From: Treponema sp. UBA1747
Lineage (GTDB): Bacteria > Spirochaetota > Spirochaetia > Treponematales > Treponemataceae
DNA length: 64,000 bases
NCBI GenBank assembly: GCA_002315375.1
Contig: DCHR01000039.1
Span: forward strand, 38,583 to 102,582
Direction: 5' to 3'
Part shown: positions 45,514-53,407 of the stretch, one piece after another
Numbering within the stretch: the first letter of the stretch is position 1
How the letters are laid out: each line of letters starts with the position of its first letter
Position numbers and translations under genes: made by a program
The notes under the pieces: model-generated
What the model saw: only the letters and a program-made list of their open reading frames with translations
Told to the model about the DNA's origin: nothing
The model's database searches: none

Positions 45514-45529
45514 TTTAAAACGTTTTATT
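45514..45529. promoter_or_regulatory. Palindromic operator-like site between the AraC gene and sufS
   Basis: TTTAAAACGTTTTATT, centred on AAACGTTT. It matches the sites before the GH43 gene and the sugar operon. Confidence 0.55.
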
Positions 45530-45569
45530 TTCATAAATCCCCAATATTCCTTTTTATTAAAATAAATAG

Positions 45570-45575
45570 TATAGT
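45570..45575 (+). promoter_or_regulatory. -10-like hexamer six bases before sufS ATG
   Basis: TATAGT is followed by TTAGGT and then the sufS ATG. The AGG within the spacer is too close to ATG to act as a normal ribosome-binding site. Confidence 0.45.
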
Positions 45576-45581
45576 TTAGGT

Positions 45582-46808
45582 ATGGCAACAGAAAACAAAT
45601 ACAGAAAAGATTTTCCATTTTTTTCACAGAATCCGGAACGTGGACTGGTTTATTTTGACAATGCAGCAACAACACACAGACCTTATCTGGTTATTGATGC
45701 TATGACACATTTTCATGCAACACAGAATGCAAACCCGCTTCGAGGTCTTTATACCCTGAGTGAACGGGCAACAAAAGCATATGAAGATGCCCGGTCTACA
45801 GTTGCCTCTTTTCTTGGAGCCGCCCGCTCTGAAGAAATTATTTTTACAAGAAATGCATCTGAAAGTCTGAACCTGGTAGCTTATACCTGGGGAATGGATA
45901 ATATTCACGAAGGTGATGAAATCGTTGTTTCAATCATGGAACATCATTCAAATATCTGTCCATGGCAGATGCTCTGCAAAGCAAAGGGAGCCGTACTTAA
46001 GTTCATGGAATGTGATAAGTTCGGGAACCTGCCTGAGTCAGAGTTTGAAAAAATCACACCAAATACAAAAATCGTTTCATGCGGTCATGTTTCAAATGTT
46101 CTGGGAATTACTAACCCTGTAAAAAAGCTTGCCGAAATTGCCCACAAAAACGGAGCAATAATGGTAATAGACGGAGCACAGAGTGCCCCACATTTCAGCA
46201 TCAACGTTCAGGATTTAGGAGCAGATTTCTATGCAGTTTCTGCCCATAAATTCGGTGGCCCAATGGGAATCGGTGCTCTTTACGGACGTTATGAAATCCT
46301 TGATAACATGAGTCCATTTCTTCGCGGCGGTGAAATGATTGAATATGTTACCCGCGAAGGCGCAACCTGGGCTGAAGTTCCTCACAAATTTGAAGCCGGA
46401 ACAGTAAACGCATCAGGGGCTGTAGGAATGTCTGCAGCAATCCGTTACATTACTTCAATCGGTCTTGATAACATTGAAAAGCATTGTGACAATCTGGCAA
46501 AAATGATGATGGAAGGAATGAAAAATATTCCTCACGTCAATCTTCTGGGAAATGAGGATCCTTCAAAACATTCAGGTATTGTAACCTTTACTCTGGACGG
46601 AGTTCATCCTCACGATATTGCCAGCCTTTTAAGTGATGAAAATATTGCAATCCGTGCAGGCCACCATTGTGCACAGCCTTTGGGAAAATACCTTGGAGTT
46701 CAATCTTCGGCACGTGCCAGCATGTATCTTTATAATACAGAAGATGAAGTTGCATACTTCCTGGAAAAAATTGCACAGGTCCGCAAATGGAGCGGATACA
46801 AAGACTAA
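45582..46808 (+). CDS. sufS: Cysteine desulfurase SufS
   Basis: A 408-residue PLP enzyme that releases sulfur from cysteine for the Suf system. It starts with FPFFSQNPERGLVYFDNAATTHRP. The PLP lysine is in AVSAHKFGGPMGIGALYG and the persulfide cysteine in RAGHHCAQPLGKYLGV. SGIVTFTLDGVHPHDIASLL supports group II (SufS/CsdA). sufU follows 16 bases later, so the pair is co-transcribed. It is separated from sufCBD by the sugar transporter and AraC genes and has its own putative leaderless start. Confidence 0.93.
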   Translation: MATENKYRKDFPFFSQNPERGLVYFDNAATTHRPYLVIDAMTHFHATQNANPLRGLYTLSERATKAYEDARSTVASFLGAARSEEIIFTRNASESLNLVAYTWGMDNIHEGDEIVVSIMEHHSNICPWQMLCKAKGAVLKFMECDKFGNLPESEFEKITPNTKIVSCGHVSNVLGITNPVKKLAEIAHKNGAIMVIDGAQSAPHFSINVQDLGADFYAVSAHKFGGPMGIGALYGRYEILDNMSPFLRGGEMIEYVTREGATWAEVPHKFEAGTVNASGAVGMSAAIRYITSIGLDNIEKHCDNLAKMMMEGMKNIPHVNLLGNEDPSKHSGIVTFTLDGVHPHDIASLLSDENIAIRAGHHCAQPLGKYLGVQSSARASMYLYNTEDEVAYFLEKIAQVRKWSGYKD

Positions 46809-46824
46809 AGGATAAAATCAGATT

Positions 46825-47256
46825 ATGGATACAAAAGAACTTTATCGTGAGATCCTCAACGAACATAACATTAATCCAATTCATAAAAAGGATATGGATT
46901 CCCCTTCACTTACCTGTAACGGCATAAACCCAAGCTGCGGTGACGAAATTACCCTAAACATCAGATTCGATGAAAAACAGGAAAAAGTAGTTGATGCAAG
47001 TTTCACAGGAAGCGGCTGTGCTATCAGTCAGGCATCCGTTGATATGATGGCAGAACTGATTATCGGGAAATCAAAGGAAGAAGCTTTAAAACTTGCTGAT
47101 ATTTTTGACAGAATGATTAAAGGCACTGTATCCGATGAAGAACTTGAAAACCTGGATGAAGCTGCAGCCCTCCAGGATATTTCGCACATGCCTGCCCGTG
47201 TAAAATGTGCAATGCTGGGCTGGCGCACAATGAAAGAAATGCTGGGTGTAAAATAA
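46825..47256 (+). CDS. sufU: Iron-sulfur assembly sulfurtransferase SufU
   Basis: A 143-residue IscU-like protein. The three conserved cysteines are in NPSCGDE (with the zinc-binding Asp), GSGCAISQAS and RVKCAML. The insert GTVSDEELENLDEAAALQDISHMPARVKC is characteristic of SufU rather than IscU, and SufU accepts sulfur from SufS. It follows sufS with no other gene between and is the last gene before a tRNA. Confidence 0.92.
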   Translation: MDTKELYREILNEHNINPIHKKDMDSPSLTCNGINPSCGDEITLNIRFDEKQEKVVDASFTGSGCAISQASVDMMAELIIGKSKEEALKLADIFDRMIKGTVSDEELENLDEAAALQDISHMPARVKCAMLGWRTMKEMLGVK

Positions 47257-47272
47257 CCCGATTTCTCCCATC

Positions 47273-47299
47273 TTGAAACAAAAAGATATTTAGTATAAT
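47273..47299 (+). promoter_or_regulatory. Promoter of tRNA-Arg(TCT)
   Basis: TTGAAA (47273-47278), a 15-base spacer and TATAAT (47294-47299). The implied start is about seven bases before the mature tRNA. Confidence 0.6.
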
Positions 47300-47312
47300 A
47301 TAAATATCACTT

Positions 47313-47387
47313 GGCGCTTTAGCTCAGCTGGATTAGAGCATGTGCCTTCTAAGCACAGGGTCGCCTGTTCGAGTCAGGCAAGCGTCA
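47313..47387 (+). tRNA. tRNA-Arg (anticodon TCT)
   Basis: A 75-base cloverleaf. Acceptor GGCGCTT pairs with AAGCGTC (one G-U). The D-arm is GCTCAGCTGGATTAGAGC, the anticodon loop is CTTCTAA with TCT at 47348-47350, and the T-loop is TTCGAGT. CCA is not encoded. A rho-independent terminator follows directly. Confidence 0.95.
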
Positions 47388-47394
47388 AAAAAAA

Positions 47395-47412
47395 CGGAAG
47401 CATCTGCTTCCG
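47395..47412 (+). terminator. Terminator after tRNA-Arg(TCT)
   Basis: CGGAAGCA pairs with TGCTTCCG around a 2-base centre, with A8 before and T9 after. Confidence 0.88.
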
Positions 47413-47474
47413 TTTTTTTTTATTTAAATGAATAAAAGGTTTTAGTCTGGGGCTTCTGATCTTATAGAAAAAAC

Positions 47475-47505
47475 AGGACTTGCCACAGATAAAAATTAAA
47501 GTCCT
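47475..47505 (-). terminator. Terminator overlapping the stop of the PAP2 gene
   Basis: AGGACTT and AAGTCCT pair across a 17-base loop, followed on the minus strand by GTTTTTT. The hairpin includes the stop codon at 47496. Confidence 0.65.
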
Positions 47506-48341
47506 ATCGTAAAGGATATTCCCAAAGGCAGAGCATTCAGAGATATATCTCCTTTTCCTTCATTGTTTTTACCTGCATTCAGAGTGTGAAGCCATGGAAC
47601 AACAAATCCGCAAACGGTTCCAAGAACTGCACCGCTTAAAATATCAGTCGGAAAATGACATCCGGCTCCTACTCTTAAAAGAGCGATTGTAGTAGATAAA
47701 GCATAGCATCCGCCGGCTACTGCAAACCTCCATGGAGAATCAGGAAAATATTTCCAGAAAGTATAAGCGGTAAAGGTTGCTGCGGTAAAACTCATTGTTG
47801 AATGGCCTGAAACAAAAGAATTGCACCAGTCATTTTCCTTTAATACATCCTTCTCAGGCCAGCCGTCGAAATACATATATGGTCTTGGGCGGAACACTCC
47901 AAGTTTAATTGATTCTTTGATGCCCTGAGCCAGGAGCATTGTTTCTGCATACATTGTGGCAACTGTCATCCATTCAGAATTCTCTGCAGGAAGAAGACAC
48001 AATGGAAGAGCAAAGGAACTGATAAGAAGAACATCGCTTATTTTATCAACTGTATGATTGTAAGGCTGAGCTAATTTTCTATCCAGCGGATTCAGATTTT
48101 CCAGATTATATTTCTGGTTTTCGTATTTAAGTTCACCAAGCTTCAGGCCTTTATCCAGAATCAGCTCGGTTCCATAAAGAAGAGTTCCCCCGCCTATGAG
48201 AAGACCTTCTGTCATTGGTGTAAGTTTAAAAACTTCCCCGGATCCCCAGAGATTAAAATCACCATTTTTTGATTCTGCAGATAAAGTAACTGAAGAAAAA
48301 ATCAACGATAATAAAATAAGAATACAGATCTTTTTTTTCAT
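47496..48341 (-). CDS. Exported PAP2-family phosphatase
   Basis: A 281-residue protein with a signal peptide (KKKICILILLSLIFSSVTLSA) and several hydrophobic segments. The three phosphatase motifs are complete: KLGVFRPRP, SFVSGHSTMSF and LRVGAGCHFPTD. Such enzymes dephosphorylate lipid phosphates such as undecaprenyl pyrophosphate or phosphatidate at the outer face of the membrane. It is eight bases downstream of a LolC/E-type gene and ends the operon from prfB. The substrate is not defined. Confidence 0.85.
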   Translation of the reverse strand: MKKKICILILLSLIFSSVTLSAESKNGDFNLWGSGEVFKLTPMTEGLLIGGGTLLYGTELILDKGLKLGELKYENQKYNLENLNPLDRKLAQPYNHTVDKISDVLLISSFALPLCLLPAENSEWMTVATMYAETMLLAQGIKESIKLGVFRPRPYMYFDGWPEKDVLKENDWCNSFVSGHSTMSFTAATFTAYTFWKYFPDSPWRFAVAGGCYALSTTIALLRVGAGCHFPTDILSGAVLGTVCGFVVPWLHTLNAGKNNEGKGDISLNALPLGISFTIGL

Positions 48342-48349
48342 AATTACTC

Positions 48350-49681
48350 CTAATTTTTTGTAAGAAGAACAATAGGTTTTTCTTTTCCCGCTTTATAGGA
48401 CGGAATAAAACTGACTAAGAGAGACAATACCAGGGTTGCAAGAACAATTCCGAATATCTGTCCGAATGGAATATCAACAGGGATTTCAGAAAGATAATAG
48501 GCGGGATCCATAAGATGTATCTCCCGGATTTCTGAAACCGGAACTCCTTTTATCAGGTTCAGAAGTTTACCAAACCAGTTGACTACCTTTTCTGCTCCAC
48601 TGACAAGACTGTTAGCATTAACAGCAAAAAGCAATCCAACAGGAAGTCCGATCATTACTCCGCCCATTCCGCAGGCAACTCCTGTAAGAAGAAAAGACAT
48701 TGTAATACCGCTGTTTGAAGCCCCGGTACTTTTCAGAATGGCAATTTCTTTTCTGCGTTCCATTACAAGCATAACGATAGCCGATGAAATATTTACTGAG
48801 GCTACCAGAACAATAAGAAGCATAATGAAAACAAGCATTACTCTGGTTGAAGAAAAGTTTTCAAATTCCGAAGCATTCATTTCGTTCCAGGTATAAACAT
48901 TTGCATGACGTCCAATTACCTTTTCTACATCACTCTGGATTTTACTGAGATAAGGAGAGAACGCATCTTCAGTTTCCATCATCAGGGAAAAGCCTGCAGT
49001 ATTCAAGGGAATATTTTTATAAGCAACATCTATAGGAACAAAAACCCATAAGGCATCAAGTTCCTGATAACCTGAACTTACAATTGCTGAAACTTTGAAT
49101 GAAGTCAATTTAGGAGTCAGAGTATTGTTTGCTCCGGTTTTTGTTGTAATAAGTCTGAAGGTATCTCCCGGATGAAGTTCAAGAATTTCTGCAAGCTTCT
49201 GACCAATCACAGCATTTTTTTCGCCGGCAACAAAATCAGAAAGGTTCCCTTCAATTGTGGTAAAAAGAGAAGAAAAGGCTTTATTCTTTATAAAAATATC
49301 TGCAGGAAGTGCGCGAACCTGAGCTCCCGTTCTTTCTTTTTTTCCGCCGGCTAAGGCAGTCAGAGAAACCTGAGGGTAAGCATTTGTTATGCCGTCAACT
49401 TTTTTTACCTCTTCAGCAAAATTTGAAAAAGCCGGTTCTGAAACAATATACTTGGAGTTTTTTGCAATAAGGGCTTCGAGATGACTTGAAGAAAGTCCTA
49501 TAAGTCTTTCTGTCATTCCTTCAATCATTCCATTTGTTACGGTCAAAACAACAACCAGAGGAACAATGGAAAGGCCAATACAAAGAAGCGCACCTATCAT
49601 GCTTCGTCTTGCAGAAGATTTTTTTTCTGCTTTAGGAAAAATGAGAGACCGCGCAAACATGAAAGAAGCTTTTATTTTCAT
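48350..49681 (-). CDS. Lipoprotein-releasing ABC permease (LolC/LolE type)
   Basis: A 443-residue MacB/FtsX-type permease: an N-terminal membrane helix, a large periplasmic domain (about 60-285), then three C-terminal helices with VMERRKEIAILKSTGASNSGI in the cytoplasmic loop. It is encoded with an ATPase of LolD type and a second permease of the same kind, giving the LolC-D-E composition that extracts lipoproteins from the inner membrane. Which of the two permeases corresponds to LolC or LolE cannot be told by eye. Its ATG follows the ATPase stop directly. Confidence 0.85.
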   Translation of the reverse strand: MKIKASFMFARSLIFPKAEKKSSARRSMIGALLCIGLSIVPLVVVLTVTNGMIEGMTERLIGLSSSHLEALIAKNSKYIVSEPAFSNFAEEVKKVDGITNAYPQVSLTALAGGKKERTGAQVRALPADIFIKNKAFSSLFTTIEGNLSDFVAGEKNAVIGQKLAEILELHPGDTFRLITTKTGANNTLTPKLTSFKVSAIVSSGYQELDALWVFVPIDVAYKNIPLNTAGFSLMMETEDAFSPYLSKIQSDVEKVIGRHANVYTWNEMNASEFENFSSTRVMLVFIMLLIVLVASVNISSAIVMLVMERRKEIAILKSTGASNSGITMSFLLTGVACGMGGVMIGLPVGLLFAVNANSLVSGAEKVVNWFGKLLNLIKGVPVSEIREIHLMDPAYYLSEIPVDIPFGQIFGIVLATLVLSLLVSFIPSYKAGKEKPIVLLTKN

Positions 49682-50364
49682 TATTTTCTCTCTAATTTTC
49701 CGTCTTTAATTGAAAAAATAAAATCCCCTTTCTTTGCAAGGTTCATATCATGTGTAACCAGAACAAGGGTTTTATTGTATTGTTCAACCATATTGAAAAG
49801 AAGATCCCCGATGGCTAATGCATTTGCAGGATCCAGGTTCCCCGTAGGTTCATCTGCAAGAATAAGTTCCGGATCATTTATAAGGCTTCGGGCAACAGCA
49901 ACTCTCTGACGTTCACCGCCTGAAAGCTGGCTTGGAAGATGATTTCTTCTTTCGTAAACACCCACATCCTGCAAAAGTTTTTCTGCTTTTTCAACAGCAA
50001 CTTTTTTGGGAACACCGGTCATATAAAGAGGAAGATAAACATTTTCAAGGGCCGAGAAATCTTTCAAAAGATAATGAAACTGAAAAATAAGACCGAGGAA
50101 TTTGGAACGGTAATCGCTTACTTCACTTTCTGAAAGTCCTGTAACATTCCACTTCCCGTCTCCTGCAAGAACAGTCCCGGCAGTTACAGAATCAATTCCG
50201 CCAATAATATTCAGCAGAGTTGATTTTCCGCTTCCGGATTCACCAACAATAACATTTTTTGTTCCACTCTTGATTACCAGATCAAGATTTCTTAAAACCG
50301 TTAGTTTTTCTCCGTCCGAAATATAAGTTTTTTCAACTCCGGAAATTTTAATTATCTCATTCAT
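49681..50364 (-). CDS. lolD: Lipoprotein-releasing ABC transporter ATPase (LolD type)
   Basis: A 227-residue ATPase with VGESGSGKST (Walker A), LSGGERQRVAVARSL (signature) and LILADEPTGNLD (Walker B). The start at 50364 (MNEIIKISGVEK) was chosen because it overlaps the upstream stop by eight bases (ATGAATGA). The longer frame starting at 50382 lies inside the upstream gene. It is sandwiched between the two LolC/E-type permeases, which supports LolD over other MacB-type ATPases. Confidence 0.88.
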   Translation of the reverse strand: MNEIIKISGVEKTYISDGEKLTVLRNLDLVIKSGTKNVIVGESGSGKSTLLNIIGGIDSVTAGTVLAGDGKWNVTGLSESEVSDYRSKFLGLIFQFHYLLKDFSALENVYLPLYMTGVPKKVAVEKAEKLLQDVGVYERRNHLPSQLSGGERQRVAVARSLINDPELILADEPTGNLDPANALAIGDLLFNMVEQYNKTLVLVTHDMNLAKKGDFIFSIKDGKLERK

Positions 50365-51670
50365 TGTGCAGAACCTCCGCAACTGTCATTTTCAATACAT
50401 TCCGGCTGGCAGCCCACGAAGCAATTAAAGGAGCCACAACGCCGAAGAGAGTTATCCATAAAACTTCCCCGAAGAAAATCCTGCAGGGAATATTTCCATA
50501 AATCGCATACATAGGATTTTCGGTTACATAAACCAGATTTTCAGGATTAGTAACCGCGGTAACGGCATATGAAAATCCGTACATAATTCTTGAAGCCACA
50601 GTAAAAACTGTTTTTGAATTCACGCTGAGAAGAAGCCCCAGAACCATGCCAGGGAAAGCGCCTTTTATTCCGGTAAGGAAACCCTGAAGAATAAAAATGA
50701 ATTTGATTTCGTCCGCTTTTCCACCCATAGCAGAAAGGATGGAAATCTCACTGCGGCGTTCAAAAACGAGACGTCTCATTCCGTTATAAATATTAATTCC
50801 TACAACAAGGAATATCATGGCAACAAGCATGAGGAGCATATTTTTTTCGATACGAAGAGCACCGAAAAAAGTTTTGTTGTATTCACGCCATGAAAGAATC
50901 TTCACGTCAGGAAATTCTTTTTTCAGCCGGTTTATAACCAGCTGGTCATCATTGGAATTGGTTAGTTTCAATCCGAGAACTTTTCGTGCATCCTTACCAA
51001 AATATTTTTCACCGGCTTCAGAATTTATAAAAACAAAACTGGAATTAATATCCGCATAGCCGGTTTTGAATACACCCGTTACTTTGAAAATGCGGTCCGA
51101 ACTTAAAAGCTGAACATCATTTCCACCACTCAAGGCAAAAAGATTGATTGTAGAATTAATTCTGCACCCAAGATCTCTGGCCATGCCGCTTCCGATTATA
51201 ATTGAATCAGGAGCTGTCAGGTCAAAATCACCGGCCAGCATTACAACTTCCTTCATAAAGCCAGGATCCTTACTGTAAACATCCTGGTCAATTGCGCGAA
51301 TCAGTGCAACGCTTTGTTTAATTTTTGATGTAGTTACAAGAGACTGTGCTTCGTAAAAACCTGAAACAGTTTTTATTTTTTTTGAGTCATCACAGAAAGC
51401 ACGAATCTTTGCTTCTGTTTCAGAATCGAAATCAGATATCCGGATATGGTATGAAGAAACTTCCATAATGGAATCAATGAACTTCAACTGAAAACCATTC
51501 ATAATACTCATGACAACAATCAGAGTCATTACTCCAAAACAGATTCCAAGTGTGGCAAGAGTGGTAGTAACGCGGCTGCGTCCTTTCCGGTCCACTCTGG
51601 AAAATCTGGAAGAAACAGAGAAAATCCATCTGATGCGATTCATGCTAAATTTATTTTCCGGATCTTTCAT
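50357..51670 (-). CDS. Lipoprotein-releasing ABC permease (LolC/LolE type)
   Basis: A 437-residue permease with an N-terminal helix preceded by a basic segment (SRVDRKGRSRVTTTLATLGICFGVMTLIVVMSIMNG). It has a periplasmic domain and three C-terminal helices containing FERRSEISILSAMGGKADEIK. It is the upstream partner of the other LolC/E-like protein. It follows the 282-residue exported hypothetical protein by four bases. Confidence 0.85.
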   Translation of the reverse strand: MKDPENKFSMNRIRWIFSVSSRFSRVDRKGRSRVTTTLATLGICFGVMTLIVVMSIMNGFQLKFIDSIMEVSSYHIRISDFDSETEAKIRAFCDDSKKIKTVSGFYEAQSLVTTSKIKQSVALIRAIDQDVYSKDPGFMKEVVMLAGDFDLTAPDSIIIGSGMARDLGCRINSTINLFALSGGNDVQLLSSDRIFKVTGVFKTGYADINSSFVFINSEAGEKYFGKDARKVLGLKLTNSNDDQLVINRLKKEFPDVKILSWREYNKTFFGALRIEKNMLLMLVAMIFLVVGINIYNGMRRLVFERRSEISILSAMGGKADEIKFIFILQGFLTGIKGAFPGMVLGLLLSVNSKTVFTVASRIMYGFSYAVTAVTNPENLVYVTENPMYAIYGNIPCRIFFGEVLWITLFGVVAPLIASWAASRNVLKMTVAEVLHNE

Positions 51671-51674
51671 TCAA

Positions 51675-52523
51675 TCAATATTCCTTGGAACGGACAAAAC
51701 TTCCGTCCTGAAAAAACTCATCTTTTTTTCTCTGGTTATTTTCGTAATAAGATTTTACTACGTAACCATGGTCAAAAAATATTTCTGCAGTATAATCCCC
51801 TGCAGTTTCATAAAGAACTCTTTTCTGAATGATTCCATTTTCATAGGTTTCGGTATCAGGTGGAATTTCAGAATCTTCATGATAAAAATATTTTTTTCTG
51901 CTGGATTTTTTTTCGGCAGCCTTTTTATAATCATTGTTTTTATAAACATAATTAACCTGAGTTTCTGAAACAACTCTGTTTTCAGAATCATATTTCCAGG
52001 CTTTCTTTGAAACTGCATACTGCAGTTTTTCTTTTTCATTTTTTTCTGATCCCGAAGTTTCAACAAAATTAAAAAGTTCATTGAGAATCAGAAAACCTGC
52101 ATTCGAATAAATAAAATTTTCTTCGGAATCTTCTGTGATTATTGTTTTTCCCTTTAACAGATTCGAATTTCCGTTGTATTCATAATATTCAATTCGGATT
52201 CTTTTAGAATCTTTTGCCGAAGTAATTTTCCATATTTCCTTTCGAACCACTCTGTTCAGGGAATCATAAAAAGTCCGTGAAGTTTCTTTTTCTGTACTGT
52301 GAATCAAAACAGTTTCAGAATCTCTTGTTTCCGGAATAAAAATTTCGCCGTCGAGAGAAAGATTTCTCAAAAGATTTTTTGAATCGACGGCTTCACTTAT
52401 TTTTTCAATTACTGCCTCATCTTCATTCAAATCTGCTTTTTCAACAGGTTCACTTTCCACGGCAAAAACAAATGAAAGAGAAAAAAACGAAATGAATAAG
52501 GAAACAATTTTTTTTCTGAACAT
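51675..52523 (-). CDS. Exported hypothetical protein (282 aa)
   Basis: Signal peptide (FRKKIVSLFISFFSLSFVFA) followed by a charged, Tyr-rich protein with repeated beta-strand pairs such as TSRTFYDSLNRVVRKEIWKI, KAWKYDSENRVVSETQVNYVYK and TYENGIIQKRVLYE. They resemble RHS/YD or MORN-like repeats of exported proteins. I do not recognise a named family. It lies between ftsY and the Lol genes, four bases from each, suggesting an envelope role. Confidence 0.7.
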   Translation of the reverse strand: MFRKKIVSLFISFFSLSFVFAVESEPVEKADLNEDEAVIEKISEAVDSKNLLRNLSLDGEIFIPETRDSETVLIHSTEKETSRTFYDSLNRVVRKEIWKITSAKDSKRIRIEYYEYNGNSNLLKGKTIITEDSEENFIYSNAGFLILNELFNFVETSGSEKNEKEKLQYAVSKKAWKYDSENRVVSETQVNYVYKNNDYKKAAEKKSSRKKYFYHEDSEIPPDTETYENGIIQKRVLYETAGDYTAEIFFDHGYVVKSYYENNQRKKDEFFQDGSFVRSKEY

Positions 52524-52527
52524 TGTT

Positions 52528-53391
52528 TTAATTTGCGGTTAATTCCTTTACATATTTTTCTGCATCAAATTCAGCAATATCATCGTAATGCTCACCTGTA
52601 CAGACAAGTGCAACAGGTAAACCAAGTTCACGGCCGATGGATACAGCAACACCGCCTTTTGCTGTGGAATCATATTTTGTAAGAATGATTGCATCAACTT
52701 TTACGGCTTCATTGAAAACCTCTGCCTGGCGAAGTGCATTCTGTCCCGTTGTACAGTCAAGGACAATTATTTTTTTGTAGCAGCCTTCATCCGCTTTACT
52801 CTGACATATTCTGTCGATTTTCTGAAGTTCCTTCACAAGGTTTTCTTTATTGTGAAGACGGCCTGCAGTATCAGCGAGAACAAGACCAGGACCTTTTGCA
52901 CGGACTGCATCACAGGCATCAAAAACAACAGCCGACGGATCGCTTCCGTGCTGGTGACTTACAACACGGACTCCCACTTTTTCTCCGTGATAATTCAGCT
53001 GTTCAATGGCTGCTGCACGGAATGTATCACAGGAAGCAAGAACAAGATTTTCAATTCCCTGTTCCTTGTACAGTTTTGCCATTTTAGCAACGCTTGTTGT
53101 TTTGCCAACTCCGTTTACGCCCAGAACCATCCAGACATTTACTTTATCAGGAACAATCTGAAGTTTTGTTTCCTTCACATTTGCCAGAAGAAGTTCCTGC
53201 AGTTTTTTTGTAATTTCATCCTGATTTGTGATTTTTTCTTTTTTGCAGATTTTTTCCAGTTCTTCTGTAATTTCATATGAAGTTTTTGCCCCCATATCTG
53301 TTTCTACAAGAACATCTGTTAAATCTTCAAAAAAGTTTTCATCAATCTGTTTTCCGCCGAAAAGCGCTTTTAATTTTGCTCCAAGTCCCAT
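52528..53391 (-). CDS. ftsY: Signal-recognition-particle receptor FtsY
   Basis: A 287-residue NG-domain GTPase. It lacks the long acidic A domain of E. coli FtsY, as in many bacteria. The G motifs are GVNGVGKTTSVAKM (G1), DTFRAAAIEQL (G2), DTAGRLHNKENL (G3) and TKYDSTAKGG (G4). It docks SRP-ribosome complexes at the membrane. It is 16 bases downstream of the PEGA-like gene and four bases upstream of the 282-residue exported protein. Confidence 0.94.
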   Translation of the reverse strand: MGLGAKLKALFGGKQIDENFFEDLTDVLVETDMGAKTSYEITEELEKICKKEKITNQDEITKKLQELLLANVKETKLQIVPDKVNVWMVLGVNGVGKTTSVAKMAKLYKEQGIENLVLASCDTFRAAAIEQLNYHGEKVGVRVVSHQHGSDPSAVVFDACDAVRAKGPGLVLADTAGRLHNKENLVKELQKIDRICQSKADEGCYKKIIVLDCTTGQNALRQAEVFNEAVKVDAIILTKYDSTAKGGVAVSIGRELGLPVALVCTGEHYDDIAEFDAEKYVKELTAN

Positions 53392-53407
53392 TTTGTATCC
53401 TGTATTT

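Noticed and set aside
52734..53280. Two overlapping plus-strand frames of 117 and 142 residues within ftsY
   Set aside because: Antisense to conserved GTPase motifs; no start signals.
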